NCBI GenBank assembly: GCA_963969495.1
Contig: OZ018323.1
Span: 67,973,720-68,037,719 of the forward strand
DNA: 64,000 nucleotides
Origin: Ceratothoa steindachneri
Lineage: Eukaryota > Arthropoda > Malacostraca > Isopoda > Cymothoidae
Direction: 5' to 3'
Under the pieces are notes generated by a model, which searched no databases, was not told where the DNA came from, and saw only the letters and a program-made list of their open reading frames with translations. Position 1 is the stretch's first letter, and each line of letters opens with the position of its first letter. This document shows, piece after piece, positions 30,292-42,182 of this stretch. The translations under genes were made by a program, and so were the position numbers.

Positions 30292-31943
30292 GGACAACCC
30301 TCTCAGAAGAGAAAATTGTACTCAAACACGACGAGAAAGAAATTGACGAGACTATAGAGATTGAGGAAATTTTTAGGACTTTCTGGTCTTCAATCTTTAA
30401 AATTACCCCCGAAGAAAATGACAATTATGACATGGATTTCGAAAATGAAATTATCCAACAGTTAAACACACAAATACATAAAACCTTCCCTCATCATTGT
30501 GTGTCGTAGGAAAGAGCGATGGAGGGCTATGGGAGTAAAATAACTGCCCAAGAGCTCTCCGTCGCACTAAAATCCTTTCGTCAAAGAGCACCGGGTACCA
30601 CGGGGCTGACCAGGGAGAATTTCATTAAGGCCTCGCCTAATGTTCTGAGTGGGCTTCTTAACATCATGAATGCCGCTCTGAACACAGGCTATTTTCCCGA
30701 CCAGTGGAGAGTGGCCAAGATGATCTTCCTTCCCAAATCTGGAAAGCCCCCGGACTGCCCTGCCAACTTCCGGCTGATATCTCTCTTAGAATTTGCTGGC
30801 AAAGTCTTCGAGAAGATATTGGCAAATAGGGTCAACTCTTTTCTCGACGAAGCCAACCTGCACGGCTTCAGAAAGAAAAGAGGGACTGACACGGCACTAG
30901 CCGTTATTACGGAAAAACTTGCAAACATCAAGGCAAGTAAAAGGCATGCCAACCTGGTGCTCCGCGATGTTAGAAAAGCATTTTACAAGGTTTGGAAGGG
31001 AGGCTTGCAATTTAAGATCCTGCAAGTAGGCCTCGACCCCATTCTTGAAAGGATTCTATGCGATTATATAATGGAGAGGAGAGCGTATATACAGATTAAA
31101 GAACACAAAGGCCCCGAGTTCGAGCTCGAATCTGGGGTCCCACAAGGGGGGTGTCTCAGTCCCCTTTTATACAACATATATACACGTGACCTACCACAAC
31201 CTCTTTCCGAAGGTACGATATACGTTCAGTTCGCTGACGATATATCGCAAATTTGTACAGCCGCCTACGTTCACAGGGAATTTATGACGATAAATACGGC
31301 TAGGGAGATTTCTAACATCAACTCTTTCGAGAGGAAATGGAAGATTTCGACCAATGCCCCAAAATTCAAAATAATTCCCATGTTTCGCAAGACCTTCAAT
31401 GATATACGGGTAGAGGGGGATAGAATCCCCTACTGCTCAGAAGGGACGGTTCTGGGGCTCAAAATCACCACAGGAGGATACAAGAGCCATATCGGGCGGA
31501 CAGTCGCGAATAGCAAGAGATATTTGAGGGAGTTTTATAGGTTCATCGACCTAACTCGCTCAAATAAACTCAAGATATTCAATGCGTGCATTCGCTCGAG
31601 ACTCTTGTACCCCCCGGTGCCGTTGAATGCGTGCGCCAGGACCCACATTGCGAAACTACAAACCATCCAGAACAAGGCGGTTTTACTCATTACAAACACC
31701 CGAAGAAGAAAACACAAAAAACAGAGGGAGCTCCACGCCTCGGTTGGATTATCTCCGATCAACGTGGCGCTCCACGAGAGAGCTAAGAGGATATGGCAAG
31801 CCATTGGTGCACGCTTGACCCCTGAATTCTCTCGTACACACCTAGACATCGAGGCCGACAGACAAATAAGACCTTTTAAAAGTAGTAAATTACAGTCTGA
31901 CAGTGACGTGACTCCCCAATATACACTACGTGATCGACAATAG
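30292..31943 (+). pseudogene. LINE-A ORF2, reverse-transcriptase half
   Basis: This continues the ORF2 interrupted at 23,009. The linker block IFKITPEEN is followed by an in-frame TAG at 30,507-30,509, and then the frame is open from 30,510 to 31,943. RT motifs are FRLISLLEFAGKVFEKILAN, LRDVRKAFYKVWKGGL (motif A, with the usual AFD changed to AFY), SGVPQGGCLSPLLYNIYTRD (motif B) and VQFADDISQI (motif C). About ten residues are missing before HGFRKKRGTD. The C-terminal part with IQNKAVLLITNTRRR is of jockey type without RNase H. Together with the nonsense codon and hAT insertion this copy is inactive. Confidence 0.9.
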
Positions 31944-32404
31944 ACGAGACTCAACCAACCAGTGTAATGTGAAAGTTTTTAATTAAAATTCAACCTCACT
32001 AAAAAACAAATTCACTTAATTAATAATAATTACAATTAAATAATTATCAAAATCAACCTAAATTTTTTAGGAAAGCAAAAATTTATTCAAAAACCCAAAG
32101 CGGGATGTAAAAACCCCGTCTCTAATAAAGGCTTGAATGCCCCAAAATAAAAATCATCATCAAGATGAGAACCCTTAATCAAATTAGCTATGCTGATTTG
32201 ATTAAATAAACTATAAATCTTATAGTTTATAACTAAAAAGAATCCAAAAATACCACAAACAGAGCTACCCTTTCACCAGGGATCTTTTATTCTGTCTTCT
32301 ACACATCATCTATTCTTTAAACTCACTTCTTAACCACTTTACTCTCTTACTATTTTCTCTCTAATTCTATCTAAATTTCATCTCTTATTATGTCCAATGT
32401 CCAA
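31944..32404 (+). other. LINE-A 3' UTR and tail
   Basis: AT-rich non-coding sequence after ORF2, ending in two TGTCCAA heptamers just before the duplicated target site at 32,405. No poly-A tail is present. Confidence 0.6.
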
Positions 32405-33894
32405 TGAGACATCGTCTTTGGGGAACGCCTTGATTGATTTCAAATTCGGGTCCCTAATATCTCTTTCTATGTTGATGAATGCTGTTCGGTCTGTGATGTA
32501 GTCACATGTGCATTTTGTTAGCATAGGTGGAAGTCCTAATCTCTTGATCTTGTATTTTAGCCCTATTCACCAGACCTTATCAAAAGCCTTCTTCACATCT
32601 CTTAATACCAGATCTGTGTAGTTTCTGTCATATTTGGAATGGGCTATTGTTTCTACCATTACGGCCAGTACCGTCTCGGTACTTCTACCTTTCCTGAACC
32701 CGTGTTGGTGGCTAAGAATTAGATCGTTGTATTCTAGGGGTTGGCTCAATCTCCTGCCGATCAATTTTTCAAGTAATTTGGCCACTGTTTCTAGTTGAGT
32801 TATCGGCCTGGAGTTTCCTGGTTGGTCAGGGGGCTTGCCTGGTTTGTGCAAAAATACTATTTTCCCTCTTTTCAAGGCGTCAGGAAAATACCCGGCGCTT
32901 AATGCCGCATTGAAGATTTTTACTATTTTGGCAAGAAATACATCTGGTGCTCTTACCAGGTTTTCGCGGGTTATCCCTGTCTCCAGGAGCTCTTTGCTTG
33001 GTATTGTTTAGAGTATTTTTTAATTCCATCAATACTGTATCGGAAACAGAGTGATTAGGTGTTATTTCTCTTTTATTTCTATCAATCTCTTCAACTATTC
33101 TAAATTCATGGTCACGGTCAAAATCTTCGTTTTCTTCAGGTGATATGTTGAAAACGTTATACCGATGTTCTCTAAACGCGGCCTCAATTTGTTCTGGTTC
33201 TAGCGCATCTATTCCATTATATTTGATGGCTATTTTTGTTTTCGGCTTTTTATTTCTTCTCACCATGCTGATCTTTTGCCAAAATTTGGTAGGATTTAGT
33301 TCGGAGTCTATCCCGTCTACTATCTGGTCCCATCTTATGCCTCTCTCTGTCATAATTATTGCGTTCATTTCCGTCATGTTGAGGAAGCATTCTCTATCAC
33401 CTCTTTCTGGACCAACTCGCTCTATCTTTTCTCTTAAGTTTATACTGATGATGTGGCAATGTTCTAAACGTTGTTCTGGGTATATGATTTTTGTCTGTAT
33501 CTATCAGCTTTTTCATCATGTTGTTTAGTGCTTCATCTATCTCTTCCAGGTTTGCATCGTTTAAATTTGGTTGCTGATAATTTGTTAAGTCTTTTGCGTA
33601 GCTGCGCCAGTTAGCATTTTTAAAGCTTTTTCTGACTGGGCATTTTATTTGTACAGGGTCTGCGGAGGATGTCACTACCACCATTTCGTGATCGCTAATG
33701 GTGGGTGGGCCTCTTTCTATCAAATAATTATATTGGAATTTAGGGGAGGCCAGCACGATATCTGGTTTAGTTGCTCTTCTTAAGCCGATGTACTAGGAAA
33801 TTCCGGTCCAATCCTCTCAACTATGCCTCTTACTATTAGCAGATCTACATTTCTTCCGCTGTTGTTGAAATTGGCTGTATACCCTGAGGCTCTC
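32405..33894 (-). mobile_element. LINE-C, 5' half
   Basis: This is the upstream half of the minus-strand LINE whose 3' half is at 18,935-19,967. It begins inside the endonuclease domain, so the insertion was 5'-truncated. It ends in RT motif B, exactly where LINE-A inserted. The exact duplicate GGCGCGACCCC follows at 33,895-33,905. Confidence 0.85.
32421..33894 (-). pseudogene. LINE-C ORF2, endonuclease C-terminus to RT motif B
   Basis: Reading leftwards on the minus strand, the endonuclease remnant has NFNNSGRNVDLLI and ERIGPEFP, then KFQYNYLIERG and ISDHEMVVV. The linker (33,377-32,880) has FWQKISMVRRNKKPKTK and FNISPEENEDFD. The RT start (32,875-32,567) has HKPGKPPDQPGNSRPITQLE, HGFRKGRSTETVLAV and VLRDVKKAFDKVW. 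The piece continues to AFPKDDVS, a corrupted motif B, at the LINE-A junction. Frame changes occur near 33,390 and 32,877, and a stop lies near 33,785. It is the most decayed member of the nest, consistent with being the oldest. Confidence 0.87.
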
Positions 33895-33905
33895 GGCGCG
33901 ACCCC

Positions 33906-34221
33906 AATAGCAGAGCTAGGCGTAGGGGTTGTCGGTCTGGGGACATCGCCTGGGCGTTATTTCCCCCTTGATAAAGGGGGAAACAGGGTGGGGGCGCTTC
34001 CAGGAAAAGAACGAAAGATCGCGGCAGAATGATGCAACATGTGTAGGCGCAGATATAAGGCCAACATGTGGGCACGTGGGCGAGATAAAGGCCGCTTTCA
34101 CATCCTGAACCCCGCATGAGACTCACGTGTAGCGTGGGTGACACGGAGAATCATCTGTAGAATTCTGTGCCCTCCTAGCCTCAACGCTCATAGGGGGATC
34201 TTCAGCAGCTATTAATCTTCC
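33906..34221. other. Unassigned right flank of the nest
   Basis: No gene is recognised. The sequence CCCCCTTGATAAAGGGGG at about 33,963-33,980 is a small perfect hairpin. Confidence 0.45.
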
Positions 34222-34420
34222 ACACACTTATTTCACCACTTTCTTGACAGGTCTCTCTTTACATAATTTTGCGAGATGCCCTGGTTGGTTTGCGCTCTCG
34301 ATTTGAATAAAACATGGCAGAGAGCAACAAGGACATGCCCGCACATTCCCTTGGGGAGAAACGAGCTACGGGGCACACAGGACTGAAGGAAAGGGCTGCG
34401 GGGCGAAACAGATTTGAAGG
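34222..34420 (-). repeat. Dispersed repeat, copy 2
   Basis: On the minus strand, AACCAACCAGGGCATC followed by AAAGTGGTGAAA matches the repeat at about 3969-4060. The class is unknown. Confidence 0.45.
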
Positions 34421-35657
34421 TCACAATATATAACGCCTTTAAACGATATTTAACGAAATAATTAGACTAAATTACCTTATTCTTTTTTTAATTTTCTGGG
34501 AAATTAAAAAATAAAATTGAAAAAAAACGAATTCAAAAGATTCCCAACGGACTTAACTGACACCGAATTTTAAAATTCGTTCTAATTCCGTTTTCTGGAA
34601 CCCTGCGCCATTTTGAGGGGGGAGGTAGGGTAGGTAGGTGGAGGCAAATTACGGGTGTCTTTGAATGGAACTCTCAGGCCCTTAATAAATAGGGTGACTG
34701 GATTTTGCTCCGCTTCTTGATGTAACTTCTTTATCCTTTGATTCCCCTCCTTATCCTACCCCCCCCCCAACCCCGGTGTTCGAGCAAAGGACATCGGCTC
34801 TCGGGAACAGCAGATCTCGAAGTCACATCATTATGATAATCTAAATTTAACTGTAAAAAGAACATTTGTTAACCAAGGTTAAAGGGAGGTAGAGACATAG
34901 GGAAGGTTGGATAAAAAACAAACAAGTATAGTGAAAGGGATAGTAACACTGTTATCTGAAACAAGCTAAACAGAGCAGCATAGTATCTCAAAACCTCGCA
35001 TTTAATCGCCTTTCGAAATTAACGTCACTATTTTCAATTCTGTGAAGTTTTCAAACTTTTTTTACCTCCCTCGACCCTAGCCTTTTCTCTGAATCGCTTC
35101 AAAACCTCTCTGGGCCTAAGATAAATTGGTTGCTTACTAAGTAAATAATTATCAACTCCCGCCTCTTATTTTGTAATCATGTGTAACTTTCCTCTGAAAA
35201 TATATTAAATTTATATTAATTAAAGATTCATTTTAAGGCTTATTCCCAACTTATTCTCAATTTGTTTTAATTAATGTAGTGTAGATTTTTCTACCTTTAT
35301 TTTTATTATATAATTTCATATATAAATTCATTCTATTTATTCTAGTTTTTAGTATTTGATAAGTTCTTACAATTTGAGATTCTTTTATCTTTCGAGTGTG
35401 ATTCATTTGTAAAATGATTTCATACTTTCCTTTACGACAGGGCGTTTCCATCTCGGCTGACTGGTGGCCTATTTATTTCTCCGCTATATTTCTGCCCTTA
35501 TATAATAAATCCACCCTGAATTTCAATCATGTTTCTTGCTGCAGGCTTTTATTTTCCTTTGATAAACAAACCAATTAGGAGGAAATATTCGGGTTGCTCT
35601 CCCTATTTTTCATTGGGCGAGAAACCCTAAGCTAAACTGTAATTTATCACAAGCCCC

Positions 35658-35663
<6 letters not shown>
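34421..35663. other. AT-rich unassigned stretch
   Basis: No gene, RNA or repeat is recognised apart from short homopolymers. Confidence 0.5.

Positions 35664-35700
<37 letters not shown>
35664..35700. repeat. (CT)n microsatellite
   Basis: Uninterrupted CT dinucleotides over 37 bp. A related CT-rich stretch followed by a similar ATCTCTTATCAACATGAG sequence recurs at about 35,920-35,960. Confidence 0.95.
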
Positions 35701-35702
<2 letters not shown>

Positions 35703-36756
35703 CTCTCTTATCAGCATGTGCGAGTTAAACGGAAACGTATTTATTTAAATATAGAGAGAAACAAAGCACAACATCGTCAGAAAGTTTTTGAAAAGTTGTT
35801 CGTAAAGAAAGTGGAGAAATGTAAGTATGTGAAAGATTATACTCATAATACCCTTCCAAAAGGCATATTTATAGTACACGAATAGTAGGTAGAATATACG
35901 AACCATATTTTTTTTTCTCTCTCTAGCTCGTTCTCTCCTCCTTGGATCTCTTATCAACATGAGTGGAAAAAAGAAAACATTGCCAACAAAAATAGGATAT
36001 TGACTTTTATGCGTCTTATTTCCTTAGTGATTTTTTAGGATTCTTTATTTTATATTTAGGTTATGAACTATAGTCACCCAAACTAACTTATCCTAAGCTA
36101 ATAATTAATTAACGCGTAACATACCAACACCTAAAAACACACAACAAGCGACCAGAACCATAAAACGCAACCGATCCTAAAGATATATAGATTAAAATAA
36201 AGCCTATTGTGGTACTAGTGTAACTCGAGGATCAAGAATATTGGAGAATTACAAAGACTTCTCAAGGGCAAGTCCCTACTAAAGAGCGTATGAATTCAAT
36301 AATTTGCTCGCGAAGCACGCAATTTCAGATGACGAAACTCCATCGCAAGAAATAACTCGTCATGAACAGTTTCTTGTCACGAATCAACTAGATTATTTTA
36401 TGCCTTTGTATCGTTAATTACAGCACTGCTTCAAGTAAGGAAGTAACTCGTTAGACTTATGGTGGCTGATACGCTTTCGGCCCTTGCTTGAGTGTGTGAT
36501 ACTTAAAATAATTATATCCTGTTCAACAACTTTCATCGGATTAATTTCAATTTGATCAAACATAGGCCCTCTACTCTAGCATAAGCCTATTCCGTAATGT
36601 GATACTCATTGTTTCTCATGTTTATTATCCCACCGTGGTAAATATAAACTTTAATAAGTTTGGGAAAAATACTACTGAAGAAAGATTGTAATTGTAGGTA
36701 ACGCCATCCATCTCTTAGCTCCCCCATCCCCCAACTGAATAATAATACTAACCAGT
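35701..36756. other. AT-rich unassigned stretch
   Basis: No recognisable gene or element. Confidence 0.5.
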
Positions 36757-36900
36757 GGCGGTCCTAGCCTATATGGTGCCCTGGGCGATTTTATCAATAA
36801 AGATTCCAACAATTCTGTACAAACCAACTTGTTTATTGAGCGTATGGTGCTCCCCTCCTCCGGCAATCCATGCTGCATTGGGCGTTTTTTTAAGAGGTGA
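36757..36900 (+). mobile_element. Possible non-autonomous DNA transposon end
   Basis: CAGTGGCGGTCCTAGCC followed by GGTGCCCTGGGCGA resembles a terminal sequence common in non-autonomous hAT or piggyBac-like elements of arthropods. No matching second end was found, so this is a weak call. Confidence 0.3.
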
Positions 36901-37162
36901 GTGGGTACCGAGAAGTATTTGTGTTGTGTTGTGAAGACGAGAGTTGAGATTGACTATGTTGTGATGACATGCAATTTACAATTTTACAATTTAGGTTAAA
37001 GTGGTGAAATTGTGTGGTAGGTATATAAAGGTGTGAATATGTTTTCTAGTTTGCCCTGGTGTTAGGGCATCAATAGCATTCTTCTTGATTATTTTTAAAA
37101 ATATAAAATTCCTCCGTCAAAAAGTAGCTGACTGTCTTTGACAGCCAGTTTCCTCCGTTATA

Positions 37163-37165
<3 letters not shown>

Positions 37166-37237
<72 letters not shown>
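37166..37237. repeat. (TA)n microsatellite
   Basis: An uninterrupted TA tract of about 72 bp. Confidence 0.98.
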
Positions 37238-37241
<4 letters not shown>

Positions 37242-37353
37242 AGAGGGCACTTCGCCTCTTTTTTCAACTCTTATTTATAATTGTCTATTTGGTTGAGCTA
37301 GTTGTCAATTTTTAAGTTTTACGATCAATGTGCTTTAGAGAAGTGGACTATTA

Positions 37354-40113
37354 CTACGTAAACATAGGTTGCACCACTTCTCTCGCGCAGGTTCTACTGC
37401 TAGGGAACAGAGCAGTTCTACCTATAGCGCGCCTACGGTTTGCACGAATGTTGATGTTCAGATTCATGTTTGGGAGTATTTCTTGATCTAACTTGTCCCA
37501 AGTCTTTCTCCCTAGCCTTTGGATCTCCGTGTTGATCGGCTTTAGGCCGATTCTTTGGTGAAGAATCGATTGCCGAGTACGGTCGATCCTTCGCGTGCCA
37601 GTGATCAGCAGCGTGGCTTTATTCTGTACTCTCTGCATCATTCTGAGAGAGGTACAGCTCGCTATCTGCGTGATCACGGCCGGGTACACCAGGACTGAGC
37701 GTACCAAGGCCATGTACAGCCTTTTGATGTTAGGCACGCTGAGGCCTCGGAAACTGTAAAGTTTCCTCAGCTCTCTTTTGGCTAGGGAGACTCTGGTATT
37801 TATGTGCGTCTTGTATCCAGTTTTGAAGAGTCGTAAGCCCAGGACTTTACCCTCGTTGGAGTACGGATAAATCTCGTTATTGACGACGACGTCGTCTACT
37901 TTCCAGGGGTTCATAGGAATGATAGTGAACTTCTGGCGGTTGGTCTTAATTTTCCACTTCTTCTCATATCTATTGATATTCTCTATTTCGACAGCTGTCG
38001 CCCTCGCCTGACTTCCAGAGTTCCTGAATGAACTCAGAATGATTTGGGTGATGTCGTCTGCGTATTGCAGATACATCGAATCGTGCCTCACTGGAGCAGG
38101 CAGGTCAATAGTGTACACGAGGTACATCAGAGGGCTGAGACAGCTGCCTTGTGGAACTCCCACCTCGAGTTCGAATTCGGGTCCTTTGCAGCCCTCGATT
38201 GAAATTCGGGCTCTCCTATCGGAGATATAGTTGCAAAGGATCCTTTCCAGGAGTGGGTTAAGCTGGAGGTTGAGGATCTTGTACTGTAATCTTCTCAGCT
38301 AAACCTTATCGAAGGCCTTCTTTACATCACGCAGCACCACGTCTACGTACCGCCTCTCAACTTTACTGCAAGCGAGTTTCTCCGCAAGGAGGGCGAGGGC
38401 TGTTTCCGTTCCTCGTCCCTTGCGGAACCCGTGCTGCTGAGGGTTGTGGGCTTCCAGCTCGGCAAGTTGTTCTTGAAGCCTGTCAGCTAGGAGTCTCTCG
38501 TAGACTTTTGCAACGAACTCCAGCAGGGCGATTGGCCTGTAGTTTACCAGTTGATCAGGTGGTTTGCCTCCCTTGGGTATGAAGATCACCTTCGCAATCT
38601 TGAAACCTTCCAGGAAGTAGCCCGTGTTCAGGAAAGCGTTGTAGATGTTAATGATTCCCTGAATGATCTGCTGTGGGGCGTTAACCAAGTTATTTCTGGT
38701 GATACCCGTCCAGCCTGGTGCCTTTTGTCGAAAGGATTTTACAGTGGTTATGACGTCCTCTGATGTTATGGGACGTCCATGGCCCGCCATCTCCCTGCCT
38801 TCGTTGACTTGCTGTAGTGGGTGCGTGCGATGCATTTCCTGATTTAGTTGTTCAATCAGTTGGCCTTCGAATTCCTGGTCGAACTCAACGTTTTCCTCGG
38901 GGGTAATCCTGAAAACGTTTTTCCAGAAGTTCCTGAACATATCCTCGAGAACCACCGGGTTCTCTATGTAGTCTCCGTTCTCCTTTATCCGAGCCTTGGG
39001 TCTTGGTGTAAGTCCCTTTAAGTTCCTGACTTGGCGCCAGAACTTAGCCGGGCTAAGTTCGCTGTCGACTTTGGCTATCAAGTTATTCCATATTTCCTCC
39101 TGTTGGAGGTTGATGGCCTCTCTAAGCTCTGAGCTTAGGCGTCGAAGCAGCAAGCTCCTTTCCCGGCTGGAACCCTCCCGTCGTACTTCTTCGTACACTT
39201 CCCTGTGAACGCGAGCGATATCTCTCATCTCCTCTGTCCATCTGGGCTGAGGAGGTGTTTTATACCCTGTTACGGGTATGCTCTCGCGGTCCGCGTTTAG
39301 TATGGACGTTGTTATCCTCTCCAACTCCCTGTCAATCTCCTCTAACGACGCCGTGCTGAGGTCGGCTGGTGCATAGTCACTGAGTCGTTGCTTGTAACGA
39401 TCCCAGTTGGCCAGGGCGTAATTTTTCCGGAGAGGGGCTGGGAGCTGGATTGGTGCGAGAGATACTGTTGTGAGAATCGCTATGTGATCACTAGGGACTG
39501 CTGGGCCTGGCTCACTATGGTAGTTGAAAGGGAAGCCTTCACTTGTTAAGATTATGTCAGGCTTGGTTGCTGATCTGGAAGTGATATAGGTCGGAAAATC
39601 CGGCTCTATCCTTTGAATGTTCTTTCTTCCCATAATCAGTTCCAAGTTCCGGCCTCTATCGTTGGTACTACCATAGCCCGCCGCACGGCATCTGGCATTG
39701 AGGTCTCCCCCTAAGAATGCCATTCTGCGGTGCCCGAACAGTGTGTAAAAGTTGCATAACGGGAGATATGCTCGTCGAGGGGGTTGATATGCTGCAGCTA
39801 TCACGAGGTCTCCTACCAGGGTGTGTACTTCGATTGCCACAAAGGACTCATCGAGTTCTGGTAGTTGTTTAAAGGAGATGTTCCTCTTGACAGCTATTGC
39901 AGCACCATCAAACCTTTCCTGGGAATGGTTCTTCATGACCACTCTGTAGCCCGGTATTTTAATGCGACCAGCTGTAGTGTCGATACCGTGCTCTGTGATG
40001 AGAATGATGTCGGGGTCAAGCACACGGAATATGTTACCATATGCCGTGGCCTTCTCCTCCCATCCATTCACGTTGAGTGTCAGAATCCTCATTCTGTTGC
40101 TTACTCTCTCCAT
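37354..40113 (-). pseudogene. LINE-D ORF2, endonuclease-reverse transcriptase
   Basis: The frame is 919 codons, broken only by TAG at 38,299-38,301 in place of the Trp that normally ends motif A (KKAFDKV then stop). The endonuclease carries RILTLNVNGWEEK, PDIILITEHGID, FLGGDLNARC, KPDIILTSEG and AVPSDHIAIL. The linker has FRITPEENVEFD. The RT carries VNYRPIALLEFVAKVYERLL, HGFRKGRGTETALALL, LRDVKKAFDKV, GVPQGSCLSPLMY and YLQYADDITQI (YADD intact). The C-terminal part has MQRVQNKATLLITGTRR. No RNase H is seen. This is a typical jockey-type ORF2 and would nick target DNA and copy the element RNA. A single substitution separates it from an open frame. Confidence 0.92.
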
Positions 40114-40123
40114 TTTCTGTCAC

Positions 40124-41673
40124 CTAGTGTTTCTGGGTGACGTTCTTCTTCCTCCCATTCTTCTTCTTTCTGAACTCAGCGTTAGAGATTTGCTCGCATG
40201 TGTTATGATGAAGGATAACATTCTGTTCGAGCAGGGCCTCTTCCACTGTTCCAGGGTCTACCTTAGAGTCGTACTCCCATTTGTAGATCTTTGCTTTAAT
40301 ACCTTGGAAGATACTACTGGACTCCATTTCCTCCGGGAAGGGGAATTGATCGCAGGCGTATATTCTCAGGTTGATATAATTTGCCCGCAATCTCTTCGCT
40401 CTCTTCGTTTGTCCCTTCTTTTCCTGGGGTTTAGTTGCTTCAGCGTCCGAGGAGTCTGAAGATTCCGATGAACTGCTTGTTTCCGAGTTCGAGTGTTTCC
40501 TCGTGCTTGACTTGATTTGGGTGGGAGCAGGAGTTTTCGCCTCGACTGCTTCATTATTCGCTTTTTTGCTTGGCTGTTTGCAAGTTTTAGCTTGCTTCGC
40601 TGACTGCTGGGCCTTTGGAGCCATCTGCAAATGCAGTACATCCCCAGAAGGGGGGTTATCCGGGAACCACATTTGTTCCATCCCGTTTTTCGCCAGCATC
40701 TGGTTCAGAATAGTCGCGAATGTGCCCGGGCGAGCCAGATTCATGACGTGCGCGTGAAGTATGCACGTCATAATTTTCGTGGATCCCTCGTTCTCAATTT
40801 TGAGGTATGTTTTTCTGGCATCCACCTCTGAGATGGCTGCCTTGCTGCCTGGGCGTAGGACGTGTTTGCACTGCGCGTTTCTTCGTTCTTTTTGGCGTCC
40901 TGTTTCTTTCTTCTAACGTCCTTTTTTGCAAGGCATGACATGGCCATTGTTCGGTGACCCTGCCCGCAGCTCACGCATTTCTCCGTGGTGCTGACGCAAT
41001 TGCGCCAATTGTGGCCAAGCTGGCTGCATTTGGAGGACGTTTCTTGTGGCTCCTTGCAGTCCTTGGTGGCGTGGGACTCCATCTTATAGCACTTGAAGCA
41101 GTACTGGACCGGAGTGAACTCTCCCTTTTCCACCTGCTCTCCGCTAATTTTGGCGTTGAACATTAGTAGACCATGCTCTTTCGCCTTCTGTGCCATGGTA
41201 GTCTCCGAGAAGACCACCTTGAACACGGCTACCTTAGCTCAGGCCTGCCGTAGCTCTATCTCTTCTTTTATTTCTTCCGCGGTATGCTGCCCAATCCATG
41301 GATCGATCCGGCGGCATACTACGCTTCTGTGCGCTAGGATCTGGGGTGGCACTGCTGGCTGCAGTCCTATGGCTCGAAGGACTTCGATTGCCTTTTCCTT
41401 GGATATATCTTCAATATCCTTCTCCTTTTCGCATATCGCAATATAGCCCGACGATATGTCAAGGAGCCAAACCATGGCAATTTTCAGTTTGCCGTACACG
41501 GCCTCAAGAGTGGATTCCCTGCTGGGCATGGGTTGCCCATCGACAACCCGCAGAGGAATCCGGGTCGTGTGGTCTTGGGCCATCTCTTCTTGAGAGTGGC
41601 CCCTCAGCACTGTTTTTTGGTTATCACAGATGCTCTCGTTGTGGGTAATTTGCTGTTGCTCAATAAGATGCAC
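40124..41673 (-). pseudogene. LINE-D ORF1, gag-like RNA-binding protein
   Basis: From ATG 41,673 the frame is open to TGA at 41,239-41,241, then continues in the same frame to about 40,830. A one-base shift moves it into the frame ending at 40,124. The N-terminal RRM-like part has RSVVCRRIDPWIG and FKVVFSETTMAQKAKEHG. Knuckles are CFKCYKMESHATKDC, a second one that has lost its first Cys (SSKCSQLGHNWRNC), and CVSCGQGHRTMAMSC. Downstream are SYAQAA, YLKIENEGSTKIM, RPGTFATILNQMLAKNG and MWFPDNPPSGD. A Lys/Ser/Glu-rich linker and a final block ending EFRKKKNGR follow. Order and spacing match LINE-A ORF1. Confidence 0.9.
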
Positions 41674-41760
41674 CTATTCCTCGTGGTCTTCTGTATAGGG
41701 TTATTTGGAGACTCCCTCTACCTCGTCGCTAAGCTTACGTGAACTAAACTGCCAAATGGG

Positions 41761-42182
41761 GGGGGATGAATGATGGAGGGTGGACCTGGGCGAGGCCCCT
41801 CAGATGGGTGATGAGTGACGGACTTGATGATGGGCAGTGATAGAATAAACTACCACCACCCGGGATGCCGCCCCATCTGGGGTTTGGATATCGATGCTGT
41901 TTCCAACTTACACAGGGACGGTTGTGTGTCCCCCTGTGGTCTTGGCCGGTAGCTACCCTTAGAGATTAGAGCGAACTCTTCCCCAAAGCTTTCAGCATCG
42001 CCTCGTAACCGGGCGGTCTCTTTCGTAGAGTTCCACAGTGGGCTAATCCTCAAACCTGCTTTCCTTTACGTCCCTAATTATGTCTATCAAAGTGGACCGA
42101 CATAGTTGAAGTGAGACTAGATGACTGGCAAATCAGTTCATTTCAGTTTCGCGACTCCGTAGAGGGAGGGAGGGGGGGGGGG
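41761..42182. other. Unassigned stretch upstream of LINE-D
   Basis: No gene is recognised. Part may be LINE-D 5' UTR. A G run lies at 42,171-42,182. Confidence 0.45.

Larger units (their letters stand above)
19968..32404 (+). mobile_element. LINE-A, full-length LINE split by an hAT
   Basis: A plus-strand jockey-superfamily LINE inserted into LINE-C. Without the hAT at 23,010-30,283 it is about 5.2 kb long. It has a 360-bp 5' UTR, ORF1, ORF2 and a 460-bp 3' UTR. It is bounded by the 17-bp target-site duplication described under LINE-C. Its 3' end is not poly-A but a duplicated TGTCCAA heptamer (about 32,391-32,404). ORF1 has one nonsense codon; ORF2 is interrupted by the hAT and has another stop plus small deletions. 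The element is nearly complete but inactive. Confidence 0.88.
37300..41760 (-). mobile_element. LINE-D, nearly complete LINE
   Basis: A minus-strand jockey-superfamily LINE with ORF1 (41,673-40,124) and ORF2 (40,113-37,354) separated by 10 nt. It is of the same type as LINE-A and LINE-C but not identical. ORF2 has one nonsense codon; ORF1 has one nonsense codon and one frameshift. The 5' UTR lies to the right of 41,673 and the 3' UTR to the left of 37,354. Neither end could be fixed, because no target-site duplication was found. This is the best reference copy in the window for the family's protein layout. Confidence 0.85.
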
